NCBI GenBank assembly: GCA_016899975.1
Contig: JACJJN010000017.1
Coordinates: 1 to 64,000 of the forward strand
DNA length: 64,000 nt
Direction: 5' to 3'
Source: Lacrimispora saccharolytica
GTDB taxonomy: Bacteria > Bacillota > Clostridia > Lachnospirales > Lachnospiraceae
Positions 57,090 to 64,000 of the stretch are shown here, piece after piece. A program made the translations under genes and the position numbers. Each line of letters starts with the position of its first letter. Within the stretch, counting starts at the first letter, position 1. The notes beneath the pieces were generated by a model, which saw nothing but the letters and a program-made list of their open reading frames with translations, ran no database searches and was not told the origin of the DNA.

Positions 57090-58322
57090 TTAGAACTTCA
57101 TTTTATTTCCTGTCAGGCCTTCCTGTGCCAGCATGGTCTCCAGCACGGAGATATCGGAAGAGATATCCCAGGCGGTACTCTGGAACAGGTCGTTCAGCAG
57201 TGTTTCAAACGCGTTGTTGATGGTATCAAGGGTTTCCTCGATTTCTTTTTTTGTCTTGAGGATATTTTCGCTCTGGATCGGTTCCTTTTCAAAATTCCGG
57301 TAGGAGTCCAGAAGTTTCCAGGTGGTCGGCATGTAGTAATTCATGAACTTCTGGAGGTCCTGTGCTTTTTTCGGCTGTTTTTTCACAGCTTCCAGGATTC
57401 GGGAAACCACCAGTTCCAGCCGCTGGATCTTGGAGGCAATCGCGGCTCCCGACAGATCGCAGGCACATTGATGGATGTTGGACAGGTAAGTTTCGCACTC
57501 TTTTACCATCTCCAGGTATTCGGGGGAAAGTCCTTTTTCCGCCAGCTCCTGTTCCCGTTCCATTTCTTCCCGCTGCTTGGCTGCCTGTTCTTTTTCCAGA
57601 TCCAGATATTTCTGGTACATTTGATCCGTGATCATCAGGCAGGTCTCCTGGCGGTCCAGATGTCCCTGGCGGAACATGCGCTTTTCCAGCATCGCGTGCA
57701 CCTCGTCCAGCGTGTCCTCCCGGGAAAGATCCAGCCGTTCCGACAATTCCTCGATGGTGATATAATCCCGCGGTCCGATAAAATTCTGACTCAGGCGGAA
57801 GTGTTTGCACAGCCGCCGGTTGGTTTTGCCGCGGTGGATCAGATAGCCTCCTGCGGCTGTCGGGAGCAGGCAGACGAGAAGGGAAAAAACTGCGCCTGCG
57901 ATGGAAGAGTTAAAACTTCCGCTGAAAAGGGCGGCAAGGATGGAAAGAGACGAAAATCCAAAAATAACTGCCAGAATCGCTCCTATGGTTGTCTGAAATC
58001 CGCCGAGAAATGCGACATCGGCGGTGGACATGAACAGATGCCTGCGCAGCATCCGGGACGGAGGCTGCCATTGATAACGCTGCGGCTGGTAATCTCCGCG
58101 GTCTTCAGAACCTGGTTTCCGATAGCGCCGCTCCTGCTGCTGGTAGGGTCCTTCGTCCGGCGGAGTATCCGGATGAGCTCCGTTTTTTCTCGGATAGACC
58201 AGCTGGTTGATGGAGTCGGTGATTTTCTGATTTAATTGCTGAAAATTCTGGGAGTTGATGGCATTGTCTACCAGGTTGGAGACGTCGTCCCCCAGTTTCT
58301 TTAAGTCGTCTTCAAAACTCAT
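57090..58322 (-). CDS. XpaC-family protein
   Basis: 410 residues of the XpaC group (5-bromo-4-chloroindolyl phosphate hydrolysis protein by annotation tradition). A helical start with a Pro/Arg/Gln-rich stretch (45-90), two hydrophobic segments (about 105-165), then ITIEELSERLDLSREDTLDE, which looks like a small winged-helix module, and a long charged coiled C-terminal half. The biochemical role is unknown; it is usually paired with TelA. The ATG overlaps the stop of the small membrane protein gene (ATGA), so the three genes form one operon. Confidence 0.87.
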   Translation of the reverse strand: MSFEDDLKKLGDDVSNLVDNAINSQNFQQLNQKITDSINQLVYPRKNGAHPDTPPDEGPYQQQERRYRKPGSEDRGDYQPQRYQWQPPSRMLRRHLFMSTADVAFLGGFQTTIGAILAVIFGFSSLSILAALFSGSFNSSIAGAVFSLLVCLLPTAAGGYLIHRGKTNRRLCKHFRLSQNFIGPRDYITIEELSERLDLSREDTLDEVHAMLEKRMFRQGHLDRQETCLMITDQMYQKYLDLEKEQAAKQREEMEREQELAEKGLSPEYLEMVKECETYLSNIHQCACDLSGAAIASKIQRLELVVSRILEAVKKQPKKAQDLQKFMNYYMPTTWKLLDSYRNFEKEPIQSENILKTKKEIEETLDTINNAFETLLNDLFQSTAWDISSDISVLETMLAQEGLTGNKMKF

Positions 58323-58765
58323 AATGTATCCTTTCCATGCGGTTCAGTATTAGAATGTTCCGGATAAAAGATTTTTCTGTCTTCTGAAATCTTTCCGTCG
58401 GGATAAATTCCACGGTCGATGAACAGCTGCAGATCCTGAAGGACTTCTTCGGGATCCAGCCCTGTCCGTTCTGCAAGCGATGAGATTTCCACAAAGGCCT
58501 GTCCTTTCAGAAGTTTCCGGTATTTTTTGATCCTGTGCTTTTTTGGCACGTTTCTGGAAAGCAGAACGGCGAATACAAGAGCAATCAGATAAACGCCGAG
58601 GAGCACCAGCAGGACCGCCAGTTTCCAGGCGGAATATCCTGTCAGAAATACGATCACAAGACCGAGGATCAAAAGGAGTGCAAAGGTTGTCAGATACAGA
58701 AATGCCAGGGCTCCCGGTACGGTGTGCCAGGGTCTGGAAGAAGTTTTCTTTTGTTGATCCTTCAT
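58319..58765 (-). CDS. small membrane protein of the TelA/XpaC operon
   Basis: About 148 residues: two adjacent membrane helices (about 15-65) and a C-terminal cytoplasmic module, EISSLAERTGLDPEEVLQDL and on, resembling the ISSL/IEEL-type module of the XpaC protein that follows. I do not know a named family. I chose ATG 58765 with GAGGA upstream; the frame is open to 58807. First gene of the operon, behind a good promoter. Confidence 0.75.
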   Translation of the reverse strand: MKDQQKKTSSRPWHTVPGALAFLYLTTFALLLILGLVIVFLTGYSAWKLAVLLVLLGVYLIALVFAVLLSRNVPKKHRIKKYRKLLKGQAFVEISSLAERTGLDPEEVLQDLQLFIDRGIYPDGKISEDRKIFYPEHSNTEPHGKDTL

Positions 58766-58841
58766 AGAATGCAGTCCTCGATTCTTTTGGCATGCCCGTC
58801 CGGTCAAAATCCTTCGGCGGGCATTTCATGCCTTTGGCACT

Positions 58842-58870
58842 ATTATACTGTGCCTTTTGATTTTTCACAA
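58842..58870 (-). promoter_or_regulatory. promoter of the TelA/XpaC operon
   Basis: Reverse strand TTGTGA and TATAAT, 17-base spacer, 77 bases before the first gene. Confidence 0.82.
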
Positions 58871-58883
58871 GGAAAAGATAAGT

Positions 58884-58913
58884 TTTACAATAAAGGGTTT
58901 CATGTGCTACAAT
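58884..58913 (+). promoter_or_regulatory. promoter of ispG-polC
   Basis: TTTACA and TGCTACAAT (extended -10), 18-base spacer, 65 bases before ispG. It is back to back with the TelA-side promoter, 13 bases apart. Confidence 0.75.
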
Positions 58914-58977
58914 AGTTTATTATAGAAAATGGGAAAGATAGATACGGGAAATCTGTTTTGGAAAGGAAGCGAAAGCT

Positions 58978-60033
58978 ATGGAGAGAAGAAAAGCGAGAGA
59001 AGTGCGGATCGGAGACCGTGTGATCGGCGGGGATCATCCGATCCTGATCCAGTCGATGACGAATACAAAAACAGAGGATGTAAAGGCAACTGTGGAGCAG
59101 ATTCACAGGCTGGAAGCGGCAGGCTGCGAGATCATCCGCTGTGCCGTTCCAACCATGGAGGCGGCAGAGGCGTTTTCTCAGATCAAAAAAGAAATTTCAA
59201 TCCCGCTGGTTGCGGATATCCACTTTGATTACCGGCTGGCGATCGCGGCGATTGAACATGGAGCCGACAAGATCCGGATCAATCCAGGCAACATCGGATC
59301 AAAGGACAGGATCCGTGCCGTGGTGGATGCGGCAAAAGAGCGGCAGATTCCGATCCGTGTCGGTGTCAACAGCGGCTCCCTGGAAAAGGAACTTGTGGAA
59401 AAATACCACGGCGTCACGGCGCAGGGACTTGCGGAGAGCGCTTTGGATAAGGTAAAGATCATCGAGGACATGGGATACGACAATCTGGTGATCAGCATCA
59501 AATCCTCCAACGTGCCCATGTGCGTACAGGCGCATCTTGCCCTGGCGGATCAGACGGATCATCCGTTCCATGTGGGAATCACAGAGGCGGGAACTGTTTT
59601 CTCCGGCAACATCAAATCCGCGGTGGGCCTTGGAATTATTCTGTATCAGGGAATCGGCGATACGATCCGTGTCTCCCTGACCGGCGATCCGGTGGAAGAG
59701 ATCAAGTCCGCAAAGCAGATCCTGAAGGTGCTGGGCCTGCGCAAAGGCGGGATCGAAGTGGTATCCTGTCCGACCTGCGGGCGCACCCGCATCGACCTGA
59801 TCGGACTGGCGAATCAGGTGGAGACCATGGTACAGGAATTTCCGCTGGATCTGACAGTGGCTGTGATGGGATGCGTCGTCAACGGACCGGGAGAGGCGAA
59901 GGAAGCAGATATCGGAATCGCAGGCGGCAAGGGAGAAGGCCTGCTGATCAAGAAAGGTGAAATTGTGAGAAAGGTTCCGGAGGGAGAATTGCTGCAGGCG
60001 CTCCGGGAGGAACTGGAACATTGGGAAAAGTAA
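58978..60033 (+). CDS. ispG: 4-hydroxy-3-methylbut-2-enyl diphosphate synthase
   Basis: 351 residues of IspG (GcpE), the penultimate enzyme of the MEP isoprenoid pathway. Seen: QSMTNTKTEDVKATVEQIHR, LVADIHFDYRLAIAAIEHGA, KIRINPGNIG, and the [4Fe-4S] cysteines in SCPTCGRT (C264, C267) and GCVVNGPGEAKEADIG (near C299) with the following Glu. Length fits the shorter bacterial form. TTTGGAAAGGAAGC precedes the ATG. polC starts 13 bases after its stop. Confidence 0.97.
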   Translation: MERRKAREVRIGDRVIGGDHPILIQSMTNTKTEDVKATVEQIHRLEAAGCEIIRCAVPTMEAAEAFSQIKKEISIPLVADIHFDYRLAIAAIEHGADKIRINPGNIGSKDRIRAVVDAAKERQIPIRVGVNSGSLEKELVEKYHGVTAQGLAESALDKVKIIEDMGYDNLVISIKSSNVPMCVQAHLALADQTDHPFHVGITEAGTVFSGNIKSAVGLGIILYQGIGDTIRVSLTGDPVEEIKSAKQILKVLGLRKGGIEVVSCPTCGRTRIDLIGLANQVETMVQEFPLDLTVAVMGCVVNGPGEAKEADIGIAGGKGEGLLIKKGEIVRKVPEGELLQALREELEHWEK

Positions 60034-60046
60034 AGGAAGAGGATAT

Positions 60047-63000
60047 ATGAACAAAGGATTTCGGGAAGTATTTCCCGGTGTACAGGTGGAGAGCGGACTG
60101 GCGGAACTGCTGCAGGGGGTGCAGGTGCAGAGAGTTTCTCTGAATAAAAAAAAGGACCTTCTGAGAATTTATCTGCTGAGCCCCCAGTGGATCCACAAAC
60201 GGTATATTTACCAGCTGGAAGATCTGATCAAAAAGCAGCTGTTCGCAGATGTGCCGATGCAGGTGAAGATCATCGAACGGTTCCGGCTCTCCGCCCAGTA
60301 TACGCCGGAAAATCTGCTGGAGGTGTACCGTTCCAGTATTCAGATGGAGCTGAAACGCCACAGCGTTTTTCTGTTCAATATCTTTTATACGGCGAAGATT
60401 TCTTTTCCGGAGCCGGATACGATGCGTCTGGAGCTGGTAGATTCTGTGGTGGCAAGGGAAAGAGAAGAGGAACTGGTGCGGATCCTGGAGAAGATTTTCT
60501 GTGAGCGCTGCGGCCTGGATCTGAAAATATATCCGGAACTGGCGGCTCCAGAGGGAGAGAGCAGGGCGCTGAAAAATTCCGAGCGGAAGATCGAGGAAGA
60601 AGTCCGCAGTGTCCTTGCGCGTACCAGGATCGGCCAGAGGCTCACCGGACAGGGGCAGGATGCCGCCGGCGTGGAACAGAACGGCGGAACAGCCGGAGAA
60701 GATCCGGAGAGCCGGACGGAAAAATCCGGAAAAAGTGCCGAAAACTCCAGGAACAAAACGCCCCAGGCGGCGAACAGAGAATTCCAGGGACAGGGCAGAA
60801 AAGGATTTTCCGGAGGCGCCAAAAGGCGGAAATTCGACGACAGCAGGAGTCACCGCTCTTCCAACCCGGACGTCCTCTATGGCAGGGATTTCGATGAGGA
60901 AAGCGTGGAGATCGCCGGGATCGGTGATGAGATCGGCGATGTGGTGATCCGCGGAAGAATCCAGAGCGTGGACAAACGGGAGATCCGGAATGAGCGTACG
61001 ATCTTTATGTTTACGATCACAGATTTCACAGATACCATCGGCGTCAAGATCTTCCTGAAAAACGAAGAAGTACCGGAACTTGCGGCGGCGGTGAAGCCGG
61101 GCGCTTTTGTGAAGCTGAAAGGACGCACGACGGTGGATTCCTTTGACCGGGAGCTGACGATCATGTCCGTGCTCGGGATCAAAAAGAGCAGTGATTTCCG
61201 CGAAGGCCGCCGGGATACCAGCCCGCAGAAACGTGTGGAGCTGCACTGCCATACGAAGATGAGCGATATGGATGGCGTCACCGACGCAGCGAAGCTGGTA
61301 AAACGCGCCTACGAGTGGGGGCATCCCGCCATTGCCATCACAGACCACGGCGTAGTTCAGTCTTTTCCGGAGGCAAACCATGCGATGGAAGACATTGACG
61401 GCGCCTACCGGAAGAAATATCAGGAAGAGCACCCGGAAGTCACCAAGGACGAACTGAAAAAGATCTCCGCGCCGTTCAAGGTCATCTATGGAATGGAAGC
61501 GTATCTGGTGGATGATCTGAAGGATCTGGTGACCAACAGTCACGGTCAGGATCTGGATGCTTCCTATGTGGTCTTTGATATTGAGACCACCGGTTTCTCG
61601 CCGGTGGTGGACAAGATCATCGAGATCGGAGCCGTCCGTGTGGAGGCGGGAAAAATCGTGGACCGGTTTTCCACCTTCGTCAACCCGAAGACGCCGATCC
61701 CGTTCCGGATCGAACAGCTGACCCACATCAACGACAGTATGGTGCTTGACGCTCCGGTGATCGAGACGGTGCTGCCGGAGTTTATGAAGTTCTGTGAGGG
61801 GGCCGTCATGGTGGCGCACAACGCAGGGTTCGATATGAGCTTTATCGAGCGGAACTGTGAACTTCAGGGAATCGGCAGGGAGTTTACCGTTGCCGATACC
61901 GTGGCGATGGCACGTTTTCTTCTGCCGGGCCTGAACCGTTTCAAGCTGGATACGGTGGCAAAGGCGGTGGGCGTTCCACTGGACAATCACCACCGCGCGG
62001 TGGATGACGCGGAGTGTACGGCACATATCTTCGTGAAATTCCTGGAGATGATGAAGGAACGGGATATTGTGAACCTGGATCAGCTGAATGAACAGGGAAA
62101 AGTATCGGAAAATATGGTGCGGAAAATGCCCACCTACCATGCGATCGTGCTGGCAAAGAACGAGACGGGCCGTGTCAATCTGTACCGCATGGTTTCGGAG
62201 TCTCACCTGAAATACTACAACCGCCGTCCGCGGCTGCCAAAGAGCGTGTATCTGAAATATCAGGAAGGCATGATGGTCGGCTCCGCCTGCGAGGCGGGAG
62301 AACTTTATCAGGCGCTGCTGCGCGGGGCTCCGGACGCGGAAATTGCCCGTCTGGTGGAGTTTTATGATTATCTGGAGATCCAGCCCCTGGGCAACAATGC
62401 GTTTATGATCAACAGTGACGATGTGTCGGCGGTGAGCAGTGCAGAGGATCTGAAGGAGCTGAACCGGAAGATCGTACGGCTGGGTGAACAGTTCAAAAAG
62501 CCGGTGGTGGCGACCTGCGACGTGCATTTTATGGATCCCGGTGACGAAGTTTACCGTCGGATCATCATGAGCGGAAAAGGATTTGACGATGCGGACAATC
62601 AGGCGCCGCTGTACCTTCGGACCACCGAGGAGATGCTGGAGGAATTTTCCTACCTTGGAAGCGAAAAGGCGGAGGAGGTAGTCATTACCAATCCCCAGAA
62701 GATCGCCGATCAGGTGGAGAAGATCTCGCCTATCCGCGCGGGGAAATTCCCGCCGATCATCGAGGATTCCGACAAGACACTGCGAAAGATCTGTTACGAC
62801 CGCGCCCATGAGATTTACGGCGAGGATCTTCCGGAGATCGTGTCCTCCCGTCTGGAAAGAGAGCTGAATTCTATTATTTCCAACGGTTATGCGGTCATGT
62901 ACATCATTGCCCAGAAGCTGGTGTGGAAATCCAATGAGGACGGGTATCTGGTAGGTTCCCGTGGTTCGGTAGGTTCGTCTTTCGTCGCAACCATGTCGGG

Positions 63001-64000
63001 AATCACGGAAGTAAATCCTCTCAGTCCCCATTATTACTGTGAGAAATGCCACTACAGCGAGTTTGATTCCCCGAGAGTCAAGGACTATGTGGGACGGGCG
63101 GGCTGCGATATGCCGGATGCGGTGTGCCCGAAGTGCGGGGCGCCGCTGAAAAAGGCGGGGTTCGATATTCCTTTTGAGACGTTCCTGGGATTCAAGGGAA
63201 ACAAAGAGCCGGATATCGACCTGAACTTTTCCGGAGATTATCAGAGTAAGGCACATAAATACACGGAGGTAATCTTCGGCGCCGGCCAGACGTTCCGTGC
63301 AGGAACCATCGGTACACTGGCGGACAAGACGGCGTTTGGCTACGTGAAAAATTATTACGAAGAGCGGGGACAGCACAAGAGAAACTGTGAGATCGACCGG
63401 ATCGTGGAAGGCTGTACCGGCATCCGCCGGACCACCGGACAGCACCCGGGCGGTATCATCGTACTTCCCATCGGAGAGGATATCAACTCCTTTACCCCGG
63501 TGCAGCACCCTGCCAACGATATGAATACGGATATTATCACGACACATTTTGATTACCATTCCATCGACGCCAACCTTCTGAAGCTGGACATTCTGGGGCA
63601 CGATGATCCGACCATGATCCGTATGCTGGAAGATCTGACCGGTCTGGACGCCCAGACGATCCCGCTGGACAATCCGGAGGTGATGTCTCTGTTCAAGAGT
63701 ACGGAAGCGCTGGGGATCCGGCCGGAGGATATCGGAGGCTGCCCCCTTGGCTGCCTGGGGATTCCGGAGTTCGGCACCGATTTCGTTATCCAGATGCTTC
63801 TGGATACAAAACCGCAGTCTTTCTCTGACCTGATCCGTATTTCCGGGCTGTCCCATGGTACGGACGTATGGCTGGGAAATGCCCAGACACTGATCGAGGA
63901 AGGCAAAGCGACCATTTCCACGGCAATCTGTACCCGTGACGATATTATGATCTACCTGATCGACAAGGGGCTGGAGAGTGAGCTTTCCTTTACGATCATG
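60047..64000 (+). CDS. polC: DNA polymerase III PolC-type alpha subunit (partial, runs off the window)
   Basis: 1,318 codons are in the window without a stop; PolC is usually about 1,430-1,500 residues, so the last 10% is missing. Order: N-terminal region (1-190), a low-complexity basic linker (about 190-280), OB fold (DEIGDVVIRGRIQSVDKREI), PHP domain start (VELHCHTKMSDMDGV), an inserted DnaQ-type 3'-5' exonuclease (VVFDIETTGFSP ... HNAGFDMSF ... HHRAVDDAECTA), then the rest of PHP and the polymerase core with the zinc-binding CHY/CPKCG region (YYCEKCHYSEF, VCPKCGAPL) and DIDLNFSG. It is the replicative polymerase of low-GC Gram-positives. GAAGAGGA precedes the ATG. Confidence 0.97.
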   Translation, partial: MNKGFREVFPGVQVESGLAELLQGVQVQRVSLNKKKDLLRIYLLSPQWIHKRYIYQLEDLIKKQLFADVPMQVKIIERFRLSAQYTPENLLEVYRSSIQMELKRHSVFLFNIFYTAKISFPEPDTMRLELVDSVVAREREEELVRILEKIFCERCGLDLKIYPELAAPEGESRALKNSERKIEEEVRSVLARTRIGQRLTGQGQDAAGVEQNGGTAGEDPESRTEKSGKSAENSRNKTPQAANREFQGQGRKGFSGGAKRRKFDDSRSHRSSNPDVLYGRDFDEESVEIAGIGDEIGDVVIRGRIQSVDKREIRNERTIFMFTITDFTDTIGVKIFLKNEEVPELAAAVKPGAFVKLKGRTTVDSFDRELTIMSVLGIKKSSDFREGRRDTSPQKRVELHCHTKMSDMDGVTDAAKLVKRAYEWGHPAIAITDHGVVQSFPEANHAMEDIDGAYRKKYQEEHPEVTKDELKKISAPFKVIYGMEAYLVDDLKDLVTNSHGQDLDASYVVFDIETTGFSPVVDKIIEIGAVRVEAGKIVDRFSTFVNPKTPIPFRIEQLTHINDSMVLDAPVIETVLPEFMKFCEGAVMVAHNAGFDMSFIERNCELQGIGREFTVADTVAMARFLLPGLNRFKLDTVAKAVGVPLDNHHRAVDDAECTAHIFVKFLEMMKERDIVNLDQLNEQGKVSENMVRKMPTYHAIVLAKNETGRVNLYRMVSESHLKYYNRRPRLPKSVYLKYQEGMMVGSACEAGELYQALLRGAPDAEIARLVEFYDYLEIQPLGNNAFMINSDDVSAVSSAEDLKELNRKIVRLGEQFKKPVVATCDVHFMDPGDEVYRRIIMSGKGFDDADNQAPLYLRTTEEMLEEFSYLGSEKAEEVVITNPQKIADQVEKISPIRAGKFPPIIEDSDKTLRKICYDRAHEIYGEDLPEIVSSRLERELNSIISNGYAVMYIIAQKLVWKSNEDGYLVGSRGSVGSSFVATMSGITEVNPLSPHYYCEKCHYSEFDSPRVKDYVGRAGCDMPDAVCPKCGAPLKKAGFDIPFETFLGFKGNKEPDIDLNFSGDYQSKAHKYTEVIFGAGQTFRAGTIGTLADKTAFGYVKNYYEERGQHKRNCEIDRIVEGCTGIRRTTGQHPGGIIVLPIGEDINSFTPVQHPANDMNTDIITTHFDYHSIDANLLKLDILGHDDPTMIRMLEDLTGLDAQTIPLDNPEVMSLFKSTEALGIRPEDIGGCPLGCLGIPEFGTDFVIQMLLDTKPQSFSDLIRISGLSHGTDVWLGNAQTLIEEGKATISTAICTRDDIMIYLIDKGLESELSFTIM

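Noticed and set aside
59948-63856. Reverse-strand open frame of 1,302 codons
   Set aside because: It is the complement of polC and the end of ispG, with His/Arg/Leu-rich shadow composition and no family motif; polC in the forward strand is certain.

Overview
The window reads as chromosomal DNA of an anaerobic, gut-type Bacillota, most likely a Lachnospiraceae member close to Blautia (inference from gene content, not from a database match). Pointers are the low-GC Gram-positive str operon (rpsL-rpsG-fusA-tuf), a PolC-type polymerase, adenosylcobalamin-dependent ribonucleotide reductase as the only RNR here, rubredoxins with a hemerythrin-like protein, LplABC-type and Ugp-type sugar transporters, and several intracellular xylan-oligosaccharide hydrolases. 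Coding is dense, on both strands, and most transcription units are bounded by clear promoters and rho-independent terminators.

Layout. 1-205: 3' end of a 23S rRNA gene and its terminator, with no 5S behind it. 290-880: two decayed genes fused by deletion (YczE-like membrane protein and GNAT acetyltransferase). 880-1700: queT, a queuosine-precursor transporter, behind a long structured leader with a possible preQ1-I-like element. 1800-1985: tRNA-Pro(CGG) with its own promoter and terminator. 2227-5039: a rubredoxin-like/glutamate-synthase-like fusion and a phospholipase D-family membrane protein. 5214-23636: a xylo-oligosaccharide locus: YesM/YesN-type two-component system, LplA-type binding protein, two permeases, GH8, GH43, then (after a reverse-strand glycosyltransferase/GNAT pair and a permease remnant) a GH35-like protein, GH3 and a second GH43. 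None of the enzymes has a signal peptide, so the locus appears to import oligosaccharides and finish them inside the cell; the sorting-signal-like tail of a lost surface protein lies behind the second permease. 23692-28134: HD-domain protein, MFS transporter, two near-identical rubredoxin genes with related promoters, hemerythrin, methylglyoxal synthase and an unknown Cys-rich protein. 28168-32932: str operon. 33044-41506: small unknown protein, Crp/Fnr regulator, thioredoxin, SNF2/SWIM helicase, asparagine synthetase A, rRNA-methylase-like protein and an LCP wall-polymer ligase. 41882-47966: a Ugp-type transporter (ATPase, two permeases, binding protein) followed by a glycerophosphodiesterase and a HAD-IIA phosphatase. 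47980-51423: a LicC-like nucleotidyltransferase divergent from a secreted L,D-transpeptidase with many choline-binding-type repeats. 51642-55880: nrdJ, a stand-alone LarC C-terminal domain, larE and folA. 55943-58765 (reverse): TelA, XpaC and a small membrane protein. 58978-64000: ispG and polC, which runs off the window.

The most interesting signals are: (1) a family of GTTCAGC/GCTGAAC palindromes set against promoters, one copy lying exactly between the -35 boxes of two divergent promoters; (2) a contiguous set of genes that could link glycerophosphodiester (perhaps glycerophosphocholine) uptake to phosphocholine decoration of the wall and a choline-binding L,D-transpeptidase; (3) a LarC2-only/LarE pair with no LarB or LarC1 beside it; (4) the vestige of a wall-anchored protein in the xylan locus; (5) several long stem-loops without a known family. 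No CRISPR array, prophage or intact insertion sequence was seen.
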